The translations under genes were made by a program, and so were the position numbers. A DNA stretch of 64,000 bases from Accumulibacter appositus. Its GTDB lineage: Bacteria; Pseudomonadota; Gammaproteobacteria; Burkholderiales; Rhodocyclaceae. Below the pieces are notes generated by a model that did no database searches, was not told the DNA's origin, and worked only from the letters and a program-made list of their open reading frames with translations. The DNA lies in NCBI RefSeq assembly GCF_035440685.1, contig NZ_DAORMW010000022.1, one strand, 5' to 3'. Shown piece after piece: positions 36,299-44,458 of the stretch (the stretch's first letter is position 1; each line of letters starts with the position of its first letter).

Positions 36299-36945
36299 TC
36301 TACCTCTACTGGTATCTGGGCATTGGCGCAGTCGTCCTGATTCTCATGGTGGCATACCACAAGCTCACCAAGCAGAAAGACGACAACTTGCCGAGCGATA
36401 TCCTAGCCGACCTCCGCCCAGAGCGGAAAAAGCTGTGGTTTCGGCTTCTGAACGATGTGCTCGGCCCCGCTTTGGTCGGAACGTTGATCGTTCCATTCTG
36501 GCCGGTGCTCGTTTTCTTGAAGGTCAAGGAACTCTTTTTCGGCGAGCCTGCGCGTGGTGCCGTCGATGAGCCAGAGTTTGCCGTCTCACGAGACGACTTG
36601 CAGACGCAACTGAGCATCCAGGAAATCGAACAGAGAGAGATGGTTTTCGATCCATTGGGGGCTGCACCCAATGTGCCTTTTGGCCATCTGAATACAGCAT
36701 GGAAGCAGTTCTGCGAAGGCATGGAGCCCCACGACGGAATTTGGAGTTTTACTGCCCACTGGACCAGTTCGTGGGACAGGAAAGATTTACGGCAGGGCTA
36801 CGCCATCGTGCGCGGCGAAGAGGTCGGGCGCCATTTCGTCACGATCTGGAAGGACGTTGAGGAGGGTGCTGGCACAGAGGCGGTTAGCGGCGCGAAGACG
36901 GAGGGCTTCAGCATTCCGGCCTGGTTGCGCAAGCAGGCAGACTGA
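36295..36945 (+). CDS. membrane protein of the orphan cassette, 216 aa, two predicted helices
   Basis: GTG start overlapping the preceding stop. Residues about 3-21 (YLYWYLGIGAVVLILMVAY) and about 55-75 (VLGPALVGTLIVPFWPVLVFL) are strongly hydrophobic and separated by a charged segment, giving two membrane helices. The C-terminal 130 residues are soluble and acidic. A two-helix membrane protein at the end of a cassette that contains a SLOG sensor is a layout seen in effector-sensor pairs, but no effector family is recognised. Confidence 0.6.
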   Translation: MIYLYWYLGIGAVVLILMVAYHKLTKQKDDNLPSDILADLRPERKKLWFRLLNDVLGPALVGTLIVPFWPVLVFLKVKELFFGEPARGAVDEPEFAVSRDDLQTQLSIQEIEQREMVFDPLGAAPNVPFGHLNTAWKQFCEGMEPHDGIWSFTAHWTSSWDRKDLRQGYAIVRGEEVGRHFVTIWKDVEEGAGTEAVSGAKTEGFSIPAWLRKQAD

Positions 36946-37001
36946 CCGCGTCCGTTGGCAAGTGGGTAACGCCCTAATCAGCAGAAGGCGCACAAACGAA
37001 A

Positions 37002-37304
37002 ATGATCAGGAAGATGCTTGGAGAATTGCGCTTGTTTCTGTTTCCGCCCGTCACACGACGCGACGCGCTGGAGATCGCACTCAGGAAACTTGCACAGCCT
37101 TCAGTTGAAGCGCCATTGATCTGCCATGGCCGGAAGCCTCCGAGGTGCAATATCTATAACGAACCGGCGGAACCTTGCTGGTGGATTCAGGTGCCATGGG
37201 GCGACGGTCGGGACGGACAAGTGCTTCGGGGCAGTCGCGTGATGGTGGTTGGGCGCAGTACGGGGACCATTCATTACGATGGTTCCGCTAATGACGAGGG
37301 ATGA
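37002..37304 (+). CDS. small conserved-looking protein, 100 aa
   Basis: Starts 56 nt after the membrane protein. The C-terminal half has the pattern 'IYN.PAEPCWWIQVPWGDGRDG..LRGSRVMVVGRSTGTIHYDGSANDEG', which I have seen in many small hypothetical proteins of proteobacteria (PCW.I ... LRSSR.i.VS..TG.i.YDGSA.DEG). Function unknown. It probably ends the cassette; non-coding DNA follows to 37530. Confidence 0.55.
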   Translation: MIRKMLGELRLFLFPPVTRRDALEIALRKLAQPSVEAPLICHGRKPPRCNIYNEPAEPCWWIQVPWGDGRDGQVLRGSRVMVVGRSTGTIHYDGSANDEG

Positions 37305-37530
37305 CCGACCATCCGTGGATCAAAGCTTGAGTAGGTGCCGCTGTTCGCTCATCCACGCACCTCATATGAATGGGCAGGCCAGCGGCAAGCCTGTCGGCCG
37401 TCGCTCCAGATCACGGGCAGAAACAGGACATCCGTTTCGGAGGCGACGACCCTAATGCATCCGGATTGTTAAAGAACCGCATATCGCCTACGCGGGCAGC
37501 ACTAGGACCTTCGGCACAGAAGGGTTTCGC

Positions 37531-37956
37531 TCATTGATCTAGTGAAGTCGTCTCGACGATGACCTCGAACTGTTCCAGGACCTCCGGCCGCCGCTGCTTG
37601 ATGAAACGGACGACCGATTTGTTCTCCAGCAGCTTGGCCAGATAGCCTCTTGCCAGCACCAGATTGAGCACGTCCTCGGCATAGCTCTGCTCGACCAGCT
37701 TGTACGGCCCTTGTAGGTTCGCCATTTCCCGCTCCATGCGTGACATCTGTTCCTGGGTCACGCCGGTCAGTTTCTGTGGCTTCTTGCCATTGACCAGCAT
37801 CTCGGCAGGTGTACCTGTGCGGGCTTCAGATTGGACGCTGTTCCGAAGGACTGAAAGGGGAAATTGCAGGGAGGTGTGCGTCGCCCCAAGGCGCAGTGGG
37901 GTTGAAACGCGGGGAAGTCGCGAGAGCATGAATCGTCGGAATGTCCCGATATTCAT
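37531..37956 (-). pseudogene. C-terminal fragment of a RepB-type plasmid-partition protein
   Basis: The frame encodes 141 residues. The last 85 (LTGVTQEQMSRMEREMANLQGPYKLVEQSYAEDVLNLVLARGYLAKLLENKSVVRFIKQRRPEVLEQF) match the C-terminal domain of RepB/ParB-like proteins. The N-terminal ParB nuclease and HTH parts are absent, and the first 50 residues look like translated leader. A truncated gene at the right edge of the defence cargo is the simplest reading, although a stand-alone small protein with this domain is possible. Its start is uncertain, and the frame overlaps the promoter region of the next, divergent gene. Confidence 0.5.
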
Positions 37957-37970
37957 GGAGGAGCGCCGTC

Positions 37971-39299
37971 ATGGCCCATCCCAACGCACATCCCGTCACC
38001 GCCGTGCAGGGCGGCGGTACTACGGCTGCGCCGACCCTGCTGGGGCAAGGCCCCGCCCGCATTCCTACCGGCGGGAAGATCCGTGCCGGCATCAAGGTGC
38101 TCACCAAGAAGGCCGCCGGAGAGCCCAAGGCCAAGGCGATCTACGATCAGGGCGTGGCCGCGGGCCAGTCCTTCGAGCAGATCGAGCGCGCCATCGCCGA
38201 AGCTCTGCCCGAACTCAAGACGCCGCTGGTGCCGCGCAACGTGCCGTGGTTCACCGTGCGGGCGCAGGACTTCCCCAATCCCGAGATCGCCCGGGAGATT
38301 CTGGACGCCTACGGCGAGGATCGGGGCGAAGGCCGGCGCCTGTACCGCTTTCCGGTCGTATTCCCCTCCGACTACTGGCAGACCGTGATGCCGCACGAAT
38401 TAGCGGCCTGGGGTACGCACGAAAAGCACTACTGGTCGCAATACTCGGCCGATGGCCGGGTGCGCCACTGCATGTGCCATGCCCCGGTGCCGGTCGACGC
38501 CACGGGCCGGCGCACGATCCGCCTCTTCGGCGGGCGCAAGACCACGATCCGCGAGGACAACGGCGGTCTCTGCGAGCCCGAGGCCTGCCGCGAGTACCAG
38601 CAGCGCCAGTGCAACCTGACCGGACGCTTCCTGTTCTTTATCCCCGGCATCCGTTCGATCAGCGCCTTCGAACTGCACACCAACAGCTTCTACGCGATGA
38701 ATGCGGCGATCCAGAAATTCGAGACGGTCGGCTTCCTGCGTGGCGGGCGCATCTCGGGTTTCCTCGACCGGCAACGCACGCCCTTCTACCTGACCAAGAA
38801 ACTGATGGAGGTTGCCCACATCGACGAGCAGGGGAGGGCGGTGCGCGTGCCGCAGTGGATCATCGACCTGGAGGCGCCGGTGGATGTGACGGCCTTGCTG
38901 CGCGACAACGAAGACACCGAGACGGCCCTGGTGCAGGCGCAACTGGCGACGCAGGTGCTTCAAGGCAGTCCGGCAGCAGCCAGTACCGAATCGTTGCCGC
39001 CGGATGCCGCCGACGTGCAGGCGATGACGGCGACCGACGCAGCATCCGTCGAGGCGCCGCCGCTGCGCGAGGGCCGTCCCAGCTTCGAGCAACTGATGGC
39101 CCGCGTGCAGGCCTACGGGATCGTGCCGGAACGGTACCAGGCCTACGCCGACCGGCGCTGGGGCCGGGGCTGGAAAATCAACCCGAACGGCCGCGCCCAG
39201 GCCTGGAATGAACTGGAACGCTACGGCAACGATCCGCAGGGCTACCTCGACAAGATCGAGAGCGAGATGCAACTGGTGTCTCGGGGGAGGACGGCATGA
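37971..39299 (+). CDS. recombination-directionality-factor-like (gp3-like) protein
   Basis: 442 residues; GGAGGAG precedes the ATG at 37971. Residues 28-45 (PARIPTGGKIRAGIKVL) and a Cys cluster C167, C169, C201, C206, C214 are followed by GRFLFFIPGIRSISAFELHTNSFYAMNAAIQKFE. This recalls gp3-type recombination directionality factors (C....C....C then 'G.L.F.I....G...L.T.S..S...I'). Database entries for similar ICE proteins are often called 'hydrolase or metal-binding protein'. The C-terminal 100 residues form a variable tail. It overlaps the SbcD-like gene (ATGA), so it is part of a DNA-processing module. Confidence 0.55.
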   Translation: MAHPNAHPVTAVQGGGTTAAPTLLGQGPARIPTGGKIRAGIKVLTKKAAGEPKAKAIYDQGVAAGQSFEQIERAIAEALPELKTPLVPRNVPWFTVRAQDFPNPEIAREILDAYGEDRGEGRRLYRFPVVFPSDYWQTVMPHELAAWGTHEKHYWSQYSADGRVRHCMCHAPVPVDATGRRTIRLFGGRKTTIREDNGGLCEPEACREYQQRQCNLTGRFLFFIPGIRSISAFELHTNSFYAMNAAIQKFETVGFLRGGRISGFLDRQRTPFYLTKKLMEVAHIDEQGRAVRVPQWIIDLEAPVDVTALLRDNEDTETALVQAQLATQVLQGSPAAASTESLPPDAADVQAMTATDAASVEAPPLREGRPSFEQLMARVQAYGIVPERYQAYADRRWGRGWKINPNGRAQAWNELERYGNDPQGYLDKIESEMQLVSRGRTA

Positions 39300-40606
39300 T
39301 CCGCATCGCGCACTTCTCCGACCTGCACTACGGCACCAAGAACCTGGCGGAAGCCGACCGTTGCTTCGGCGCCGCCATCGACCGGGCCATCGCGTTGGGT
39401 GCGGAGGCGGCGGTTATCTCGGGCGATGCCACCGACCATGGCCTGGACTTACATGCCCCAGCCGCCGAACGGCTGGTCGCGCAGGTGCGGCGACTGGCCG
39501 ACCACTGCCCGGTGTTGATGCTGCAAGGGACATTCTCACATGAGCCCCCGGGCACCCTGGCGATCTTCAGGCTGCTGGGCGGACGGCATCCGGTGCATGT
39601 GGCCAGCCGTATCGCGCAGGTCGCCCTCACGGCCCAGGACGAATGGCTCGCTTCGACGAGTTGGTGTTTCGATGGGGTGCCGGCCGGTGCTCGCGCCCTG
39701 TTTACCTGCATCCCCACGGTGAACAAGGCGGTGGTGGCTGCAACGGTCGGTGCGGCGGACGCTGCCCAGGCCGTGGGCGAGCACCTGGCCCTGCTGCTGC
39801 GCGGCTACGCCCCGCTCCATCGCGCGGCCCGCCGGCAGGGCGTGCCCACCATCGGCGTATCCCATGGCACGGTGTTCGGCTGTGTGAGCGAGCACGGCGT
39901 GCCGATGGCCGGCTTCGATCACGAGTTCACCACCGGCGCGCTGTTCGCCGCCGAGGCCCAGGCCTTCATGCTCGGGCACATTCATCGGCATCAGGCATGG
40001 GAGCAGCAGAGCAGGTTAGGGCGGCAGTGCATCGCCTATCCCGGCTCGATCGGTCGTTTTCATTACGGCGAGGAAGGGGAGAAGGGGTTTCTGCTCTGGG
40101 AAGTCGAGGCCGACCAGGCGTGCTTTACGCTGGAGCCGACGCCCGCACGCCGGACCGTCGATATCGTGTTCGAGGGCAAACCCGACCTCGACGCCCTGCG
40201 CACAGCCGTCGCGCAGCAGGCCATCGCCGGTGCGTTCGTGCGCGTGCGCTGGACCGTCGCCGATGAAGACCGCCATCAGGTCGACCGCGCGGCGATCGAG
40301 CGGCTACTGGACGGGGCGGCGGAAACCAAGCTGGAGGGGCGCATCGTGCCGGTGGTGCGCGCGCGGGCGGCGGGGATTTCGCAACTGGCGAATCTGGCGG
40401 ACAAGGTGCGGGTCTGGGCGCAGGTGACCGAGGCGCGGGCGGAACCCTTGCTCAAGTGCATCCAGGCGCTGGCAAGCCAGGAACCGGAAGCCATCGCCGA
40501 GCGTGTGCTGCGTGGGCAGGAAGTCCACGATGGCGGGGAATGCATCGACACCGCTGTCACCCTGTCGCCTCCCAGGGCCGATCTTGAGCCCGCGCTGTCG
40601 TTTTGA
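39296..40606 (+). CDS. SbcD/Mre11-like metallophosphoesterase
   Basis: 436 residues. Calcineurin-type metallophosphatase motifs: HFSDLHYG (D9, H11), ISGDATDH (D44), MLQGTFSHE (78-83, in place of the usual GNHD) and MLGHIHRH near 225. The C-terminal half lacks recognisable motifs and may contact the partner ATPase. It lies between the gp3-like gene and a large SbcC-like ATPase, so it should form an exonuclease or end-processing pair with the latter. It belongs to the mobile element and is not the host's own SbcCD. Confidence 0.85.
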   Translation: MIRIAHFSDLHYGTKNLAEADRCFGAAIDRAIALGAEAAVISGDATDHGLDLHAPAAERLVAQVRRLADHCPVLMLQGTFSHEPPGTLAIFRLLGGRHPVHVASRIAQVALTAQDEWLASTSWCFDGVPAGARALFTCIPTVNKAVVAATVGAADAAQAVGEHLALLLRGYAPLHRAARRQGVPTIGVSHGTVFGCVSEHGVPMAGFDHEFTTGALFAAEAQAFMLGHIHRHQAWEQQSRLGRQCIAYPGSIGRFHYGEEGEKGFLLWEVEADQACFTLEPTPARRTVDIVFEGKPDLDALRTAVAQQAIAGAFVRVRWTVADEDRHQVDRAAIERLLDGAAETKLEGRIVPVVRARAAGISQLANLADKVRVWAQVTEARAEPLLKCIQALASQEPEAIAERVLRGQEVHDGGECIDTAVTLSPPRADLEPALSF

Positions 40607-40616
40607 CTTGGCCGGG

Positions 40617-40657
40617 GTCTGTCCCTTGGGGACGGACTTGCACACCCTTTTTTGTGC
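40617..40657 (+). other. two consecutive hairpins before the SbcC-like gene
   Basis: 40617-40637 folds as GTCTGTCCC/GGGACGGAC with one mismatch and a short loop. 40640-40657 folds as GCACA/TGTGC around a C3T6 loop. They separate two genes that should be co-expressed, so attenuation or mRNA processing is possible. There is no T-run after the second stem, so this is not a standard terminator. Confidence 0.35.
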
Positions 40658-40693
40658 GGGAGACTGACCTGGTCATCCCGCTGGAGTATCGCC

Positions 40694-43189
40694 ATGCAAC
40701 CTCTTTCACTCACTCTCAAGGGCTTTCGCGGCGTTCGCGATGGCCTGGGACGCGATGTCCTGACTCTCGACTTCGATCGACTGGCCGATGGCGCCGAACT
40801 GGTCGCCATCGCCGGTGCCAACGGACGCGGCAAAACCACCGTGATGGACAACATGCACCCGTACCTCACGATGCCCTCACGTGCCGGCGCGGCGGGGCCG
40901 GGTGGGTTTTCCTACTACGACCACGTCTGTCTACCCGAAAACGAGAAAGACCTGATCTGGATCCACGACGGCCGCAGCTATCGCTCGCAGGTGGTCATCC
41001 GCCTCAACGGCCGGCGCAAGACCGAAGCCTTCCTGCTCCGGCTCGCGGACGACGGGGCATGGAAGCCCGTGGTGCTGGACGATGGCACCGTGTCGGACGG
41101 TAAGGTGGACACCTATACCCGCTGCGTCGAAGCCATCTGTGGCAGCGCAGACACCTTCTTCACCTCGGTGTTCTCGGCGCAGGGCAAGCGGCAACTGAGC
41201 GCCTACCGTAATGCCGAGATCAAGACCTTGCTGGCTGACTTGCTCGGACAGGAAGAAATCCGGGTGCTGGGCCAGAAGGCGAGCGAAACGGCCCGCCTGC
41301 TCAAGGCCGGCCTTGCGGCGATCCGGCAGGAACAGGCGGGACTGGATGCGGAAGCGCAGCGTATCGAGGCCGAGCAGCGCCGGCTCGACGGCGCGCAAGC
41401 CCGCGTCGCGCAGCGCCTTGCGGGTCGCCAAGCGGCCCAGGCCGCGCAGGAGTTGGCCCGAACCCGGCACGCGCAATTGATGGCCGAATGCGAGCAGTCG
41501 CGGGGTGTGGAGGCGCGCCGGGGGCAACTTCAGGGCGAATGCCATGCCGTGATCCAGGCCGGCACCCAGGCCATTGATGCCTTGAAAGCCCAAGACCAGG
41601 GCGAGGTTCAGCGGCTGGAACGGCTGGAACAGCGGATCGCACTGCGCCTCGCCCAGGAGTGCAACCGCCGGCAAGTGTTGCAGAACCAGCGTCGACAATG
41701 CCTCGCTGTGTTGGCGGGTGTGCAAGCCGTGCGGCATGCCGAGTGCCGTCTGCCCATGGCCGAGCGGGTATTGTCGCTGCGTTCGGCTCATGTCGGGGCA
41801 TGGCGCCAACAGGTCCAAAGCCTGACGCAGTGCCAAGCGGCGAAGCGTATGGTCCAGCAGAAGTTGTCCGGGATCGAACGCGAGGCCGGCCAAGCGGCGC
41901 TGAAGGCCGAGGAACTGGCGCGGCGCTTCGGTCTTACTGGCGAGGTGCCGTGTGCCGGCACCGACCTACAGGGGCAATGCCAGCTCCTGGGCGACGCGCG
42001 GGACGCCAAGGCCCTGATTCCCAGCGCGCAGGGGACCATCCAGCGGCTGGGGCGCGAGAAGGCGGCGGCACAGCGGGAACTGGACGCCTTGTGCGGGCAG
42101 CATGACGAGCTCGCAGGGGCGCCCCAGGCGTTGGCCTGGGCCGAGCACCGGGCCGAGTTTTGCCGGGCGCGGGCCTCGCGGTTGGCGCTGCTGGCGGCCC
42201 AGGCCGGTGAAATGGCGCGGGCGCGGATCACACTGGCCGGGATCGAGCAGGAATTGACGGAACCGCCGGCCGCCCAGCGACCGGATGCCGCTGCCGATCA
42301 GCCGCCCGGGGAGACAACCGAGGAGGCCGCCGAGCGCCAACAGATCCATGCGGCACGGCAGGCCATCGCGGCCCAGCACGAACAGCAAGCCAAGCACTAC
42401 CGCGCCACCCTGGATCGGCTCAAGCTGGCGCTGGCGGCCTTGCCGGCACCTTACGACGGGCAGCGGCTAATCGATGCCCAGACCTCGATGGAACAGGCGG
42501 CGCAGTCGGCCACTGCCGCCGAGCAGGCCCATCTGGGCGCAGTGCGCGATGCCGAAGCCCTGAGCGCCCTCGTGCAGCAGGCAACAGCCCTGGCCGGTCG
42601 CCAAGCCCAAGTGACCAACCGCATCGCCAAGGTCGAAACCGAGTTGGGCAACTGGAACCTGTTCGCTAAGTGCATGAGCAACGACGGTCTGATTGCACTG
42701 GCCATCGATGACGCCGGTCCGGCCTTGTCGGGGCTCGCCAACGACCTCCTGCTGGCCTGCTACGGTCCTCGTTTCACAGTCTCCCTCCAGACGTTGGTGG
42801 AGACCGGCAAGGGCGAACAGAAGGAAGGATTCGACATCCTGGTGCACGACGGCGAGTCGGGCGAGAGCAAGAGCGTCGGTCTGATGAGCGGCGGCGAACG
42901 GGTCTGGGTCAACGAGTGCCTGATTCGGGCGGTGGCGCTGTACCTCGCCCAGCACACGGGGCGGCGCTACGGTGCGCTGTTCTCGGACGAGGCCGATGGG
43001 CCGCTGGACCCCGAGCGCAAGCGCATGTTCATGGCGATGAAGCGGGAGGTGCTGCGGCTGGGCGGCTATCAGCGGGAGTTTTTCGTATCCCAGACGCCGG
43101 AACTGACCGCCATGGCGGATGCGGTGATCGATCTGGAGACCCACGCGGAATCGGGCAAAGCCCCGGCAGGGTGTAGCTCGGCTGTATGA
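40694..43189 (+). CDS. SbcC/Rad50-like SMC ATPase
   Basis: 831 residues; ATG at 40694 with GGAG 7 nt upstream. N-terminal ATPase half: LTLKGFRGVRDGL and AIAGANGRGKTTVMD (Walker A 41-49). A long coiled-coil body rich in Gln/Ala/Arg follows (about 200-640), interrupted by CAGTDLQGQC near residue 420, which could be a Cys hook. C-terminal half: KCMSNDGLIALAIDDAGPALS, VGLMSGGERVWVNECLIRAVALYL (ABC signature) and FSDEADGPLD (Walker B and D-loop). With the preceding metallophosphoesterase it forms an element-encoded SbcCD-like pair. Confidence 0.88.
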   Translation: MQPLSLTLKGFRGVRDGLGRDVLTLDFDRLADGAELVAIAGANGRGKTTVMDNMHPYLTMPSRAGAAGPGGFSYYDHVCLPENEKDLIWIHDGRSYRSQVVIRLNGRRKTEAFLLRLADDGAWKPVVLDDGTVSDGKVDTYTRCVEAICGSADTFFTSVFSAQGKRQLSAYRNAEIKTLLADLLGQEEIRVLGQKASETARLLKAGLAAIRQEQAGLDAEAQRIEAEQRRLDGAQARVAQRLAGRQAAQAAQELARTRHAQLMAECEQSRGVEARRGQLQGECHAVIQAGTQAIDALKAQDQGEVQRLERLEQRIALRLAQECNRRQVLQNQRRQCLAVLAGVQAVRHAECRLPMAERVLSLRSAHVGAWRQQVQSLTQCQAAKRMVQQKLSGIEREAGQAALKAEELARRFGLTGEVPCAGTDLQGQCQLLGDARDAKALIPSAQGTIQRLGREKAAAQRELDALCGQHDELAGAPQALAWAEHRAEFCRARASRLALLAAQAGEMARARITLAGIEQELTEPPAAQRPDAAADQPPGETTEEAAERQQIHAARQAIAAQHEQQAKHYRATLDRLKLALAALPAPYDGQRLIDAQTSMEQAAQSATAAEQAHLGAVRDAEALSALVQQATALAGRQAQVTNRIAKVETELGNWNLFAKCMSNDGLIALAIDDAGPALSGLANDLLLACYGPRFTVSLQTLVETGKGEQKEGFDILVHDGESGESKSVGLMSGGERVWVNECLIRAVALYLAQHTGRRYGALFSDEADGPLDPERKRMFMAMKREVLRLGGYQREFFVSQTPELTAMADAVIDLETHAESGKAPAGCSSAV

Positions 43190-43227
43190 ATTGAGTACGT
43201 ACGTGGTTGCGGCTCCCGCTTTCCAGC

Positions 43228-43248
43228 TGTACCATTTGAAGGCGTACA
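43228..43248 (+). promoter_or_regulatory. candidate antitoxin operator
   Basis: Inverted repeat TGTAC-N11-GTACA, located 15 bp before the antitoxin start. DUF1778 antitoxins bind such palindromes to repress their own operon. The arms are short, so support is moderate. Confidence 0.4.
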
Positions 43249-43263
43249 CATAAGGAGCCCGAG

Positions 43264-43542
43264 ATGCCCCGTGCGATCGTTGAAGACAACAGCCGACTTG
43301 CCCTGCGCGTTCGCCCGGACGACAAGGCGACGCTGATGCGCGCGGTGGCGCTCGAGCACACCGACATGACTGATTTCATCCTGCGCCATGCCCTGGATGC
43401 GGCCCGCAAGGTCATCGAACAGGCCGAGCACCTGACCCTGTCCGAGCGCGACAGCCTTCGGGTGCTGGATGCGCTGGAGAACCCGCCGGCGCCCAATGCC
43501 AAGCTCCTGGCGGCGGCGCGCCGCCTGCCCAAGGGCGCATGA
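43264..43542 (+). CDS. tacA: DUF1778 antitoxin, TacA-type
   Basis: 92 residues with AAGGAG 7 nt upstream. N-terminal ribbon-helix-helix (NSRLALRVRPDDKATLMRAVALEHTDMTDFILRHAL), then the toxin-binding tail typical of DUF1778 (LTLSERDSLRVLDALENPPAPNAKLLAAARRL). The stop overlaps the start of the GNAT toxin (ATGA). It neutralises the toxin and represses the operon. Confidence 0.88.
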   Translation: MPRAIVEDNSRLALRVRPDDKATLMRAVALEHTDMTDFILRHALDAARKVIEQAEHLTLSERDSLRVLDALENPPAPNAKLLAAARRLPKGA

Positions 43543-44066
43543 GTCTGCCGGATTGGCGCGACGCGCCGATCTCGAAGGCGCACGACCGCGAGTCCTTCGA
43601 TTGTGGCGAGCCGGAACTGAACGAGTTCCTGCGCCGCCATGCGCGCCAGAGCCACGAGAAGGGGGGCGCGAAAACCTTCGTCGCCTGGCCCGTCAATGAC
43701 GGCAAACGCGTCCTAGGCTTCTACAGTCTCAGCCCGGCGTCCATCGACTATGCGCGCACGCCAGCGCTGGTGAAGAAAGGACTCGCCCGCTACGACGTAC
43801 CGGTATTCCGGCTGGGGCGCTTGGCCGTGGATCGGACGGTGCAGGGCCACGGTCTGGGCGGACAACTACTGTTGGCCGCCGGACGCCGCTGCCTCCTGGC
43901 CGCAGCCGAGGTCGGCGGCGTCGCTCTCTTGATCGACGCCAAGAACGAAAGGGTAGCCGCCTGGTACCAGGCCTATGGCGCGCTGCCCCTGCTGGATGCC
44001 CCGCGGTCGCTGGTGCTGCCGCTCACCACCATCGAAGCTGCGCTGAAGGCGGCCGGGAGGCTATGA
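43539..44066 (+). CDS. tacT: GNAT-fold toxin, TacT-type
   Basis: 175 residues. GNAT acetyltransferase core: VFRLGRLAVDRTVQGHGLGGQLLLAAGRRCL holds the acetyl-CoA binding motif (Q/R-G-x-G-L/G), and YQAYGALPLLDAPRSLVLPL is the characteristic TacT end with the catalytic Tyr region. TacT-type toxins acetylate the amino group of charged tRNA and stop translation. Paired with the DUF1778 antitoxin. Likely stabilises the element or guards the adjacent Zorya block. Confidence 0.88.
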   Translation: MSLPDWRDAPISKAHDRESFDCGEPELNEFLRRHARQSHEKGGAKTFVAWPVNDGKRVLGFYSLSPASIDYARTPALVKKGLARYDVPVFRLGRLAVDRTVQGHGLGGQLLLAAGRRCLLAAAEVGGVALLIDAKNERVAAWYQAYGALPLLDAPRSLVLPLTTIEAALKAAGRL

Positions 44067-44215
44067 CGATGTCGCCGACTTCCGTGGGTGGTTCGAACAA
44101 ATTTCGTGAGAGTACAGATGTGATGATGATCGAGCGTTCCCATACCAGCCACTCTACTAGGGCCATTTATACACCCTTTATCTGACCGGGGTGGTTCAAG
44201 AACGCAGCCAGCATA

Positions 44216-44238
44216 TTGTATTGTGGACAGCCATACAA
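44216..44238 (+). promoter_or_regulatory. candidate operator of the Zorya operon
   Basis: Perfect inverted repeat TTGTAT-N11-ATACAA ending 16 bp before the ATG of the ribbon-helix-helix gene, in an AT-rich stretch that should hold the promoter. The position suggests autoregulation by that protein. Confidence 0.5.
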
Positions 44239-44254
44239 ATTTGACCATCGAGCC

Positions 44255-44458
44255 ATGGCTGAGGAAAAGTCAGTTGCTGTCAGCTTTCGAGTGACACCGA
44301 GATTCAAGCGGCTGCTCGGAGCCGCCTCGAGCCGCGAGAATCGGTCACAGACCAACATGCTCGAGACTCTGTTGTTCGAATACTGCAGGGTGAACGGCGT
44401 TGAGGACACTGAGCCAGTCCGTGCCGCTGCTGATAAAGAGGGAGTAACGAACAAGTGA
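44255..44458 (+). CDS. small ribbon-helix-helix protein leading the Zorya operon
   Basis: 67 residues: SVAVSFRVTPRFKRLLGAASSRENRSQTNMLETLLFEYCRV is a plausible Arc/MetJ-type RHH (beta strand VAVSFRV, then two helices). The frame extends upstream to 44216, but that start would lie in the operator, so I chose the ATG at 44255. Its stop overlaps the zorA start by a GTGA, so it is translationally linked to Zorya. It is probably the repressor that senses some signal to switch Zorya on; this is inference from position and fold. Confidence 0.6.
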   Translation: MAEEKSVAVSFRVTPRFKRLLGAASSRENRSQTNMLETLLFEYCRVNGVEDTEPVRAAADKEGVTNK

